From contig JAVTLE010000014.1 in the NCBI GenBank assembly GCA_033439295.1, forward strand, positions 3,286,001-3,350,000: a stretch of DNA of 64,000 bases. Reading direction: 5' to 3'. A model generated the notes under the pieces. The model saw only the letters and a program-made list of their open reading frames with translations. It made no database searches and had not been told where the DNA came from. This document shows positions 8,620 to 19,752 of this stretch, piece by piece (position 1 is the first letter of the stretch; the number at the start of each line of letters is the position of its first letter). Position numbers and translations under genes: made by a program. The stretch is from Deuterostichococcus epilithicus. Its lineage: Eukaryota; Chlorophyta; Trebouxiophyceae; Prasiolales; Stichococcaceae.

Positions 8620-11600
8620 TCAGCTCTTTCCGAGTGCTGCCTTGGCGGTGCGCAGCGCCTCGGCGGCCTTGGCTTTGGAGGCGTTGGCGCGCTGAGTCTC
8701 CTCTTTGAGCGCGGCGTACAGGCGGGCGCCCACCCGCGCGTCGCCGCCCGCCAGCAGCGTGAACCGACCCTCCGGCATGCGGCCCAGCGCCTTGCCGTCC
8801 AGCTCTGGCGGCAGCACCGCGCCTGCAGGATTTCAGGGGTTTTGAGGGATTCCACAAGTCTTTCAGGATCCGTGACTTCGTCAGTCATCCCACAAGTAAA
8901 GACATCCCTGTTGTGTCAGCGCGGGCCTTGGACGCACGGCTTCCCTGCAGAGCAGAGGCTGCATGCTGCACAGGGTGTCTTGACGTCATGTGCTGGCAGC
9001 GAAGAAGACCTGCACCCTGCACTCCCATCAATGGGCAGCTTCCCGCTGCACGCAGCAGCAAGCCAGGCTGTGCGGACCTGTGCGCTGGAAGGCGCCGCCG
9101 CAGGCGCCGTTGAACCAGTCCGCCGCCTCTGCCTTGGTCCACTTGGAGGGGTGCTTCACCACCGCCTTGAACGTCTGCTGGTGCGCATCTGCAGGGGCCA
9201 CAGCAGTGCGAACAGGTCAGGAGGCCTGGATGCTAACGTGCAATCTGGTCAAGAGATCTCACATGAAGTGTGGCTTATCAAACAGTCATGTCAGAAGCCT
9301 CGGGACACGGACTCTGGATGCGTGCAAGTAGCTGATGACCAATGGCCTGAGCAAGGGCTTCACAGCATGCACGTCTTGGCTCCAGGCCTGATGCCGTGAA
9401 CGCACTGCGCAGCCTTGCCGTTCCGAGTGGCTAGCACCACTCGAAAGCCGCTCCCGAAAAAAGCGCCTTCTGAAAAGCGCACCATGGTCGGTGAGGGAGA
9501 CCTCGGTGCGGGATTCGGAGGCTGCATTGGGCTCCAGGCCCGCCATCATGCACGCGTTGCGCAGCGTGTTAAGCGTGTGCTCTGTGTCCGCGGAACCCGG
9601 CGCCACCGTGACGACCACCACCGTGCGCGCCCTGTCGACAGGCGACGAGTTTCTTAGAGGTCTTCAGAGATGGTTTCGCCCGCGGGCAGCGGAAACGTAA
9701 AGGGGCTGCACGGCCCGTTGGGGGTCAGGCTGCTTGGCGGTGCGATTGCTGCTGTTGACAGCCAAGCGTGAGCAACGTGCAGGAGCGGTGGCCGCCGCTG
9801 TGGCAGCTAGCGGCGCGGCGTCCTTGTGCACGATGATGCGGGTTGAGCAGAGGGGTTCCGGAAGCGGCGCGCCCACGCTGCCGGTGAGCATGTGAAGACA
9901 TAGAAATGAGGGACGAGACTCTGCCGTTGTGCAGCAGGCTGGACATTAGTGAGGGCGCGGAAAGCTGCTTTTGAAAAGTATCTACCTGGCGCTGGCGTCG
10001 TCCGTCTCAAAGCTGTCGCGCAGCAGCATGGTCAGCGGGCTGTTCCGGTAGGGCACCCGCAGCGTCTTGCCGCTGCTCCGCAGCTGCCTGCTGCGCACTC
10101 GCACGCAGTCCTGCGCGGCAGCCGGCGCGGAAGGTGCGCAGTCAGCGAAGCCCTCTTTGGTTGCTATTTCCAGCCAAATTCCGGTCGATTTTGTTTTATA
10201 CCACGTGGGTTGGACAGCGCCCCTGTCAGGAGCCAGGAGTCAACTGCAGTAGCTGACCCGTGGGCCGCCCGCGNGGGGGGCATAGCTGGCCACCTTGAGC
10301 GCGGACAGGCTGCTGTTGATGTCCGCAGTCTGCTTGATCTGCTCCCGGGAGTGGTACATGCTGTCCCCAGAGCGCTCGCTGCCCGCCAGGTCCACAAACG
10401 TGACGGAGCCGCCTCGCTGCTGTTTCGACCCTGCCGAGGCGCAGCAATCACGCATTCACGTGCCAGCTGATGTGCTCGCATCCACGTCTCAGAGGCAGAA
10501 CGCAGGCTTCTGCAGAGGGCTGTGCAGGCGGGCCTGTGAGGCGCAGGTGCCTGTGCCTCGGTGCCGGGTCCAAGCGCCAGGTTGGGACGTCGATGCAGGG
10601 CATCGAGGGAGGTTTCAGACGTCAAATTGCAGGCTTTAGGGCGCCCACCGGCGGGCGTCATGTACAGGCGGTAGAAGGCGTGCGAGCGGGAGGAGTCCAT
10701 GTTTTTGAGCGTGCTGCAGGTGACGCGCTGCCCCGCCGCAAAGCTGAGCACCTCCAGCAGCGCGTGCCCGCTCTTCACCTCCACCGTCGCTGCCGACACC
10801 TGCGGTGGGCGGTGGTATACAAAAAGCTTCCCTTTGCTGTGCGCCCGGGTTTCGACACCCGACTGGGGATGCCTGGACACCGTTTGCAGGCGATTGCCTG
10901 CATGTCAGCCCTGATACCCCCTCGCAACAGCTGGATTCAGTCGCTGCAGCAGTTGCCAGGATGGGCACTGGGGCCAGCTGGCACCCCGACCAGAGCAACT
11001 ATCCGCACATTGACAGGAGGACGTTGAGGGTTGGATAGAGATCATCGCTGTTCTCAGCACAAGCGACAGACCTGGAACATGTTGGCACGCGGCAACTGCG
11101 GGTAACCAATCTGATGTGACAGCGCTTGCCTGCACGGCGCCGGAGGCGTCCTCCCGGACTTGCAGCTTCTCGCCGCTCTTCAGCAGGTCGAAGCAGAACT
11201 TGCCGCACACCTCGAAGCACGCAACCCGCACTCGCGTGCCGGCCGTCAGCGCAGCGTTCTCCTCTTGCCCGTCTGCCTCGCCCAGAGGAGAATGTCCGTC
11301 AGTCAGCCGCCAGGCGTCTGGTCCCTGCGGCTGGTGCCGCATGCTGCAGCTAAAACATGTTGGCATGTGCCATCTGGCAGCTGCTCTCACCTCGGAAAAG
11401 GGACGACGCTGCATGCTGCAAGATGCCTGCCATTGTAAATGTCTTCCCTGCAGCCACATCGAAGTCCGGCAGAGCCTTTCAGCACCAGCATTCAGGAACA
11501 GGAGCTCCTCAAGCGGCGCTTGTCACGTCCCGAAACAATGATCTACACGAATGCTCACCTGAGCCCGTCTGTCCAAACATGCAAATTGTACCATGACCTC

Positions 11601-12485
11601 CGCGCGCTGCCAGCTCGAAAAGCTGCAGTGTTCCAGTCAGCCGTATCAGATAAAAGCAGGATGTTCGAGTCTCCTTGCCACGACAGCTGTGACAGATGCT
11701 CTCGATTGTCTGTCAAGGTGCGGGCGTAGATGCAACACAAGCAGAGCTGCGCTGCGCCAGCCCAATTCACAGGAATAGCTACCTGCCCCAGCTGCACGGC
11801 CTTGCACAGCTCCTCGGTGGTGGTGTTCTCGTCGAAGCAGGGCACCGGGAAACAGTGGTTGCTGAGGAAGGCGTGCTGCAGGTCCGGGTGCATACGGCAG
11901 TCGTGCAGGATTGGTGCCCCCTCTGCGATTACCAAGCAGCATCCTCTGAGCAACTTTAGCTTGTAAGGCACAGCAAAGCGGCAGCAGGTGCGGTGGTCTT
12001 CTGCCCCATGCAGGCATAGTCAAGTCGTTGGCATGGATCAAGCAGCGCAGTGCCATGCCCACCTGGCCCAACGCTGAGCACGTCAAACTCCTTAGCAGCC
12101 AGCTCCTTCTCGTTGAATGGCCGTTTCCGGCAGTACACCTGCACATCCTGCGTCACGCATCCTAGACACATTGGCATGACGTGGAGCTTGAGGCCTGCAG
12201 AGCATGCAGCATACCATGCTATCATCTTCGGCAGCACTGGAAGCACTGTGCAACGAACGAGTAGATTGTGTGGTTCATGCTCGAACTGAAGGCCCCTGCA
12301 CAATGCACGGCAGCATGTACCTGTGCGGAGTACTGCAGGACTGCCTCGGAGCCCTCCTCCGAGCGGCGCCCGGTCTCTTTGGAGATGGCGAACTCGAACG
12401 GTTGCGAGTACATCTTGCGGATGGTACGCTTGTCGAAGTTCTTGCGCGTGCTGATCTCCTTGGGCGGCTTCTGCGGTGAAGCCAT
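8620..12485 (-). CDS. kinesin motor protein with C-terminal SAM-like domain
   Basis: A microtubule motor of at least ten exons, starting MASPQKPPKEISTRKNFDK at 12485. Motor motifs appear in order. VQVYCRKRPFNEKEL lies near 12130, and FPVPCFDENTTTEELCKAV near 11840. The P-loop GQTGSGKTFTM is split by an intron at GS|GK (exons near 11580-11645 and 11395-11460). Switch I is NMDSSRSHAF (near 10690) and switch II VTFVDLAGSERSG (near 10400). Then come INSSLSALK, LRVPYRNSPLTMLLRDSF (near 10040) and TEHTLNTLRNACMMAG (near 9560). All nucleotide-binding motifs are intact, so the motor should be active. The RKRP N terminus and the SSRSHA and SPLTMLLRDSF segments look most like kinesin-13, though this is not certain. 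The last two exons read KWTKAEAADWFNGACGGAF and ELDGKALGRMPEGRFTLL...GARLYAALK, the layout of a SAM domain, and then end in a short charged helix. One N lies at 10274, beside the donor end of the switch II exon. Confidence 0.85.
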
Positions 12486-13686
12486 GATGCTCCGAGGATG
12501 CGCCCGCGTGCTTTACACCAGTTGCCCTGCGGGGCAGCCTCGCCAACCTGCCCGGCGGGTACCACTGAAGATCTTTTCTGCAGCAGATGCGGGACTCAGC
12601 TTGAAAATTTGTCGGATTGCAGCTGCGCCAGATGGAATGGTGACCGTGTCCACTTGTCAAAGGGTCTGTGAGCCTTACCACGTGAAGCGGACCGACGGGT
12701 CGCCCTCAGACGCGAGAGAATGAGCACAGCGGATCTGCAGCTGCTGATTTTGATTGTCCTGTGCATCGCAGAGAGAAGCTGTCAGAATCGAGACCTGAGC
12801 GAGCTTCGAAATTTCGAGCCCGGTATTGCCGAGGCCGAACCCAACTCTGCGTGTTCATTCGTTTGCAAATACCTTGCTCGTTGATCCACACTCAATCGGA
12901 GGTCCGCAAGTCGTGTCAGGGCAGTGCCTTTCGTCAAGCCGAGGTCCCCGATCACACCTGGATTGTTTGTCCACTGTGGACTCGAGTGCGTGCGGCAGCA
13001 ATGTGTGTGTCTCCGCAATCAAGCAATGCTCATACGCAGATTTCACTTCCTCTTTGTGTCTGATGCGCGGTCCGAACTCGTGCAACCAGATCGACTTCGT
13101 ACCCGCCAGTCACCGGTTTCCCAGTGAGCCGTTCATAGGTTGCTAGTCTCAATGGCAAACCGCGGTACTGATCGCGCGTAGCTGCGCGGTGGTGACATCC
13201 GTTCGTCAGCGTGCGCATCTACGTGTGGTGCCACAAAAGATTTTCATCTTGTATCCTGCGTCGTTACCCCGTTGTTTCGTGGCGATCCGACTGCCTGCCG
13301 CACGTAGCCTAGAGCTGATGGGGCCTTGAACGTCGTCGTACTGTTGTCGCACGGGACATGAGCAAGGCTGAGATCTGCGATCCGCGCGCCTCTGAGTATT
13401 GCAACTTGCAGCTCGTGGCCATCGACGGCCCGTTGTCAGGACAGCCGTGGCCCCTTCGCCGTACCTGGCCGTACCTGGCTCTGTCAGACGGGCCGGGAGT
13501 TCGGATTCGGATGCAGCAGGTCGCGGGAGGCTACAGGCGGCTGAGACATTCGTTTTTTGAGCTGCCTTCAGGCAAGTGAACGGGCAGCGGAATCGGACTT
13601 GTGGGTGAGGACCCTGCTATGCCGACTGTGGTGCTCGTGACAGCTTGCAGGCAACAGGTGTTGTGCGCTGCGCAGGCTCAATCTGA
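12486..13686. promoter_or_regulatory. divergent 1.2-kb region between kinesin and XEG113-like genes
   Basis: Both neighbouring genes start here and point outward. Two short plus-strand frames stand out but are not supported. One is a 54-codon ORF at 12720-12884 with a hydrophobic N terminus (LQLLILIVLCIAERSCQ). The other is a 73-codon ORF at 13358-13579 (LQLVAIDGPLSGQPWPL). Minus-strand sequence near 12670-12710 ends in a good donor (CACGTG|GTAAGG) and may be a 5' non-coding exon of the kinesin gene. Confidence 0.35.
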
Positions 13687-16600
13687 TGGTCCTAAAATCA
13701 TCGGCTGCCCTGTGGGCCGTGCCTAGCTGCGCCCTCGTGCTGCTGGTGGTTGTGCTTCTGCATGCGCTCCAAAGGTGCGTCATTGATTCTCCTGTGCTTG
13801 GTGAAGATCTGGACCGCGGAGCACGATCTCTATCACGCGTAAGTGGTCCATGTGCTGCAGGCAGCACGATGCCACCAGCCGCTCTGGCAGTATGTACGCC
13901 GAGGTGCGTCATCTTGTGTTGCGGGACACACATGCGGCGCACTTGGCACTTGAGCTCCTGGTCCGCCGCCGGGCCTCGATGGCGTGGAAATGTGCATTTC
14001 CATCGTGTATGAGAGCAGTGCTGTGCTCGCTGTGGGCTGTGCACAGATATGCCGAAAACGGTGCACCGACATCTGCCCTGCAAATCAGCAGGACGCGGGG
14101 AGCGCGGCGCTGGTCTCGCAGCTGCAGCAAGAGGTGCAGCAGCTGCAGCGCGCGGCTCTGGTCTCGCAGCTACAGCAGGAGGTGCAGCAGCTGCGGCGCA
14201 GCCGAGCCCAGCAGCAGCTTGGCCCGGAAGGCCCCGCTGTAGGCGGGCGCCACACACCCCCGCAGCGGACGGCCCTGGTGACTGGCAGTGCCAGCAGCGG
14301 TCATCAGCCCCAACGCATGCCGCGGGTGGGCGGCATACAGGTGAGTGTTTTCCAGCCTGCGTGATGATGAGGTGGGCACGGCCGCTGTAGCCACAGCCAC
14401 AGACGACGGCGTGTCAGCAATGTTGCCTAAATCTTGAACATGAAAGCTTGTGCATGCACAGGGTGGCATTCGGACCAGGCTTGAGGACATACCTCGGAAC
14501 ACGACACTATTCGTGTCGTTTGCGAATGGACACTACTCGGACTTTTTGCTCAACTGGAGCAAGCACCTGAGGCGTTTGCAGGTGCTTTGAGTGTGAAAGT
14601 TCATGAGCGCCAGTCCCGAGCATTTCATGCACAGCGCAGATTCAGCCTCTGAAAGCTAATCTTGTTGTGCCTCCCGATGACGAAAAGGCGGCGCACATTG
14701 TGGTTCCATTCGACGAAAAGACGAAGGAGCTGTGCAGACAGAATGACATCGTCCTGATGCCCTACGACACCCAGCTCGAGGCAGAGTGAGTCCTGCACAG
14801 GCTGTGTGTGCTCGACGTCATGCACCGTCAGTCAGAAGCCAACTCAGTTCCGACGCTGGCCTTCTCATGACAGGAATATGCGCAACAACGGCACCAAATT
14901 CAGGCTTCTGGCAACCCAGAAGCCAAGGATCGTGCAGCGCCTCTTCGAAACCTATGGGTTTGAGACGGTCATCCTGTCTGACTCAGACACCGTCTGGCTG
15001 CGGCACCCCGCAGGTCTGCCGCGCCTCTGCTTGTGTATTCTTCACTGCATGTCTTGCCTGCTACTGTCTGGGTCGATGCGGAGGGTGCAAGGGCGTCGTG
15101 CCAAATCTCGCAGAGTACATTGCAAGGCATACGCTGGCAGACATGCTCATCTCGACAGACTGCGCGTCGCATGTGGTGAGCCTGGCGGCACCAACGTTGC
15201 CGTGTGCCATGCACGAAGCAGGCGGCTCAGCAGTGCAGCGCCCACCTGATGACTTATGCTTCGATGTCTCAGATGAGTGTGCTGTCCGTCTCAGGCCGAG
15301 GTGAACCAGGTGAAAAACACGCCGCGGTGCGGTCACATCACAGGCAAGCACGATCTTCGCACCGCTGCCCTGTCAGGGTGGAGCACCATGCAGGCATGAG
15401 TGCTTCATTCAGGAAGCTCCACCTTCAGTGCTTCGCTGTACCATATCGCAGGCAGCACGTGCTGCAATGCCTACGGATGTGCTGCAATGCCTGCTGATTT
15501 GCTTTATCATACTGGCAGGCAGTACGTGCTGCAATGCCTACAACACCGGCATCTTGGTGCTGCGCAACCGCCCAGCAACGCTGGACTTGATGACGGCGTG
15601 GCACAAGCGGCTGGGCGCCCCAGACGGCGATGAAGCGTGAGCCTCTGTTTCCATGTTGAGCGCCCTTCTCGTGTACAGCAAGGCACCCTTCGTCTGGGCT
15701 TTGTTAGGCCAGGTGTGACCGACAGGCAGCTGGTTCATGCAGCAGCAACCGCCGCTTGTGTTGACGACCTGCACCGCCAAGACGTCGTGCTTGTGGGTAC
15801 AGGTCGCGGGACAAGCAGTATCTGGACAAGGGCTATCGCATCGGCGATCAGGTGGGGTACCTTGCAGCGCTGGCTTCGTGCGCTCTCGCTTCTGTCCTGA
15901 GATCTCAGCTCACTTTCACATTCCCAACTCAAGCAAGCCCTGTGCCCAGTGCAATAGGCCCGCTGCGGCAGGCGCACGGGTGTGTAGGACCCTGGCACCG
16001 TGTTGCTGCTCGGCTGTGATTGGGCGCTTGCCCTCTGCAGGTCATGCTGAACGAGATCATCATGCGGGGGGGGCACCAGCCCATCAAGCCCCTGGCCTCC
16101 GATCCGGCTGTGGTGCTCGGTTACCACAACAAGGTCCGGATCCACTTCCTGCCGGCGCTGCAGTTTGCCAGCGGCTACGTCCACTTTATGCAGCGCCTGC
16201 CGCAGCGGTGGGTTTCAATTCCAGAGCTTGTGCAGGGTTGCTGTGCGCATTGACTCATGTCCGGTTGATGTTGCTCAACTGCCGCTGTGACCCCGCCTTT
16301 GCACAGCATTACATGCTTGAAATCAGCCGATTTTCTGATTTGGCTTGGCTGCAGCTATGGCATACAGCCATATGTGGTGCATGCCACCTTCCAGAGGGAT
16401 GAGAATGCCGGCAAGCTGTCACGTTTCCGGGAGTGGGGCTGGTGGCTGCAAGTGAGCGGCTCACCGAAACAACAATTTGCATGGTAACCTTGCTCTGCAT
16501 GTCATGATAGTCTCGCCCAAGCTGTCGGCTCTGCAGCTCATCTCATTGGCATGTGCAATCACTGCCTTGGGTGTTGCTGTCACCCGGCTGGCGCAGGTGC

Positions 16601-18493
16601 AGCCAATGCAGCTCGTAAGTCTTTTAGCAGCCGCTGCTGCATAAGGCCTCTCCTTTCGCGGTGCAAGACCTTTCCTTCGCCTGCAGGACCCGCCAGAGTA
16701 TTTCTCGGAGGGCAAGTTCATGTCGTACAGCAATGGCGTGCATGAGTTCATCGCCCGCACAGCGGCGGGCTACAAAGATGGCTTTATGGCGCCATTCCAC
16801 CAGCACCAGCTGGCGGCCAGCTATCAGCTGGCCGCCTTCCAGCACGCGCTCGCCATCGCCAGGTGTGGCTCCTGTCGGCTGCTCGGCGGCTTGCAGCGAA
16901 CAGCGGTCTGGGCACATTCACATTGCCGCGTGCATGTCGAGTGGCCCCTGCTCCGGCCGGAGGCAGCGGGGTGGCTGCGGCTTTCCATGCCCTGCATATG
17001 GCTGCAGCAGTCTGCATACCTGCCTCCCGCCGACCAAGTCGCACCAGAGGTGAGCATGCAGCCCTGGTGTCGCGGCAGGCAGACCCACCGCTCAGATTCT
17101 CGGCACTCACACTGCAGGGCGCTCAACAGGACACTGGTGCTGCCGGGCATGTGGTGCTACTGCGACCAGGACGCGGATGCGACGGTCCTGCAAAACTGCA
17201 CCTCCCTCGGCACCGACATGGAGCTGCCCTTCCAGTGCGCCTCCCCACGCTGCGGCCTGTTTGACAAACTTTATTACTTGCACTCGGACCCCGGGACAGC
17301 GGCGGGTTCGCGGAGCCTGCGAGACGGCGGACCTGGCAAGACTCGGAAGCCCAACGGCACTGCTTCCGGATGCGCGCAACCTCATGGTGCATTGCGTTGA
17401 GGTTCATGCGGACTGCAGGTGCTGACCGCACCGCGTCGTCAATGCAGGTGTCCTGTGGACCACATGATCATCATGTCGAAGCTGGAGAGGTCGGGTGCAT
17501 CCCTTCGCCACCCCGGCTTCCTGCAGCGGTCCGAGGTGCGCGGGCGCGTCTTGTTGCGCCTGCCAGCGGATCACGTGATTCAGAAACCCACCGTGTGCCT
17601 GGCCAGCGGTGCCAAGGAGACCTGCTGTGTGCCTCGCGAGCAAGGCACCAGCTTGCGGGCGTCACCCTGCAGTTGTGAACCGCAGGTGCCTGAAGCCGTC
17701 AAGAACTCGGTCTCGCCGGTGGAGCTGCACCCCGCCGGCAGCGCGCTGCCGGCGCTCAATCATGCTTCGCAGTATGCGGCGCACGTGCAGGCGGGCATGA
17801 CCGACCGGCAGCTCAAGGTGCCCTTGCTCCGCCCTGTCGGTATGTCACCTGCACAAAGCCGCAGCGCATGCCCCCCCTGAGCAGCTAGTGGGGTTGCTCG
17901 CAGCCTGTGGAGGCACACACAGCATGATCTGGCGAGTGCAGGACGCACTGGCGCCATTCGACGCCACGCGGGTGCTGCACTGGCGCAACTTCGAGCCGGG
18001 TGCCTTTGGCGGCTTCGAGGACGCCGCAGAGGCTACACGTTTGGACAGGGCATATTTTCTGCTTACATACTACCAGGGCTGGTGGGTCTGTTTCATGCTC
18101 ACTTTCCCACAGCCCGACTGGCAATGATGAATGATGATAAGGTATTTCCTCGTGACACCTGGCGCATCATGCCGGCTCAGCCTGATTGTGTCGCTCTGCC
18201 AACCGTGCCTCAGGTGCTGCAGCGGCGCCTATTGGATCGACAAGTTCGAGTATGTCAATTGGCCGTACCAGCGGCCGCTGGACTTGGGAAAGGCGCGGTA
18301 TCTGAAGCAGCTTGACGGCGGCTGGCAGCCGCCGAAGTTCCAGCGCCCCACCTGGTGCGGAGACTTGAAGCCAGGAAATGAGAAGTTCACGCACTACGCC
18401 AACCACCCTTGCAAGTTCCTGGGCGACCCGGGGTACGGGCCGGTCGGCGGCGGCAGCACGGCGGCAAATTCGACAGGGTTGCAGCAACAGTAG
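13687..18493 (+). CDS. XEG113-like type II membrane arabinosyltransferase (GT77 family)
   Basis: The protein opens with a short cytosolic end and a signal anchor (VPSCALVLLVVVLLHALQR), the mark of a Golgi type II glycosyltransferase. A stem with a duplicated coiled-coil segment follows (ALVSQLQQEVQQL twice, about 14100-14200). The catalytic region matches plant XEG113 in order. It has TTLFVSFANGHYSDFLLNW (near 14500), PRIVQRLFETYGFETVILSDSDTVWLRHPA with the metal-binding DSD (near 14930-15010), and LADMLISTDCASH. It continues with AYNTGILVLRNRP (15540), LNEIIMRGGHQ, FASGYVHFMQRL, QPYVVHATFQRDE (16370), DPPEYFSEGKFMSY, ALNRTLVLPGMWC (17120) and CPVDHMIIMSKLE (17450). The last exon ends at 18493 after a Gly/Ser-rich tail. 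XEG113 adds arabinose to extensin hydroxyprolines; in algae the acceptor would be hydroxyproline-rich wall glycoproteins, which is inference. TGTAA lies 20 bases after the stop (18513-18517). Confidence 0.85.
15441..15541 (+). repeat. local duplication of an intron-exon boundary in the XEG113-like gene
   Basis: The 3' end of the intron and the first bases of the YNTGILVL exon occur twice (about 15441-15474 and 15508-15541). The shared core is CAGGCAG(C/T)ACGTGCTGC followed by AATGCCTAC. A third partial copy of TGCTGCAATGCCT lies between them at about 15479-15491. Only the last copy leads into the conserved exon, so the earlier ones are potential decoy acceptors. Confidence 0.7.
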
Positions 18494-18976
18494 CCGGCAA
18501 TACAGCGGCAATTGTAACAGCGGCAACAGGCAATGACTCAGGGGTAGCGTCGTTAACGGGTGACATCTGACACCGCCGCCGCTGCTCAGAAGCCGAGGTC
18601 GGGATCCCATCCTCGCACCTAGAGCTGGGGAGGTTCAGAGGTTCAGAGAGCTCCCTAGAGGTTGCACACCGCGATGAGGTTAGGCCTCGCCGCTGCATGC
18701 AAGTTACATCTTGCATTGCAAGCCATCAGAGACTTTCTTTTGCCTATGGCCAGTATGGTCATGTGTTTCTTGTGCTGCTCGATTGCGCATCAGGCAGCGA
18801 AACCACTTTTCTCTGCCGCGTATAGAATATTGACGCCGCACTCTCTGTGCGTGAGGGACGTCCTGTGTTGCAAGGCAATTGTCCGCCCACTGCGTGTGCT
18901 GTGCGCAACAGTCTCCACCAACGTGGGACTCCGGGTTGCAGCGGGCGCTCGATGCAGTCTAGGGATCAGATAGGGG
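18494..18976. other. 3' flank of the XEG113-like gene, nothing recognised
   Basis: This contains TGTAA at 18513-18517 and otherwise unremarkable sequence with no convincing exon, leading into the repeat array. Confidence 0.4.
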
Positions 18977-19532
18977 CCGATCGGCTACTTTCGTATCTGC
19001 CTCCTCCGATGGGTTGATGCCCAACTGGCTGCTTTCACTATGTCTCCTCCGATCGGTTGATGCGCAGCCCAACGGCTAGTTTCATGTCTAGCTCCTCCAA
19101 TCAGCGATGCGCCATATGTAGGGACGACCAGCCCAACTGGCTATTTTCATATCTGCCTCTTTCGATCAGGTGGGAGCGGTGGGGATGCTGGAGATGGTTG
19201 GCATCAGCCCCCCGATCGGAGGAGCCAGATATGAAAGTGGCCATGGCTGTCCTTACTATCGCGCATCACCAATGGGAAGGGACGAATATGAAAGTAGCCA
19301 GTCGGGCTGCGCATTGACCGATCGGAAGAGGCACGTATGAAAGTAGCCTTTCGGGCTGTCCTTATAACCGCGCGTCACCAATCGGAAGGGACAAATATGA
19401 AAGTAGCCACGGCCTGTTTCCGATCGGACGGGACGAATATGAAAGTAGCCACGGCCTGTTTCCGATCGGAAGAGGCAGATATGAAAGCAGCCGGTCGGGC
19501 GTCAACCGATCGGAGGAGGCAAACATGAAAGA
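18977..19532. repeat. inverted tandem-repeat array, four reverse and seven forward ~45-60-base units
   Basis: The unit in forward sense is roughly CCGATCGGAAG(A/G)G, then ATATGAAAGTAGCC, then a variable CGGGCTG-like spacer. Four reverse-complement copies (GGCTACTTTC, ATATCTGCCTC, then the CGATC core) occupy 18977-19170. A spacer of about 40 bases follows, then seven forward copies from about 19210 to 19532. Two forward copies around 19390-19470 are nearly identical over about 40 bases, and the others differ by a few bases. The arms can fold back over most of their length. The array sits between two converging genes. Its open frames translate to repeated nonsense (PIGNRPWLLSYL), so I do not call them genes. 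Confidence 0.85.
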
Positions 19533-19752
19533 ATCTCGCGCATTCCTTTCCCTGTCAGGGGGTTCCAACCACGCAATGGATTCCTATTGCCAAAAATGGG
19601 CTGAGCAAGGTTCGGCAGTGACGGCAGCAGCAAACACTTTCTGAAAGGCCACCCCAATGCCCAGTTCCGCCCCTTCAGCTTTCTGAGCAAGTTGCAAGTT
19701 TGCACAAAAATCGGCGACACATTCATCATGGTGAGATGCGCAGTGAGGTGGC
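19533..19752. other. 3' flank of the LEA-like gene, nothing recognised
   Basis: A short stretch between the repeat array and the LEA-like stop codon. No TGTAA on the minus strand, exon or repeat is evident. Confidence 0.4.

Noticed and set aside
12720-12884. 54-codon ORF with a hydrophobic, signal-peptide-like start
   Set aside because: It lies in the kinesin/XEG113 divergent promoter region, with no splice or family support; a short hydrophobic run is common by chance.
13358-13579. 73-codon ORF with LQLVAIDGPLSGQPWPL, faintly like an FHA domain start
   Set aside because: The fold cannot continue in the available sequence, and the conserved FHA Arg/Ser-His motifs are absent. The XEG113-like protein has a better start at 13687.
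19362-19568. Open frame with repeated peptide PIGNRPWLLSYL
   Set aside because: It is a translation of the inverted tandem-repeat array. The repeats change frame between units and have no start or family support.
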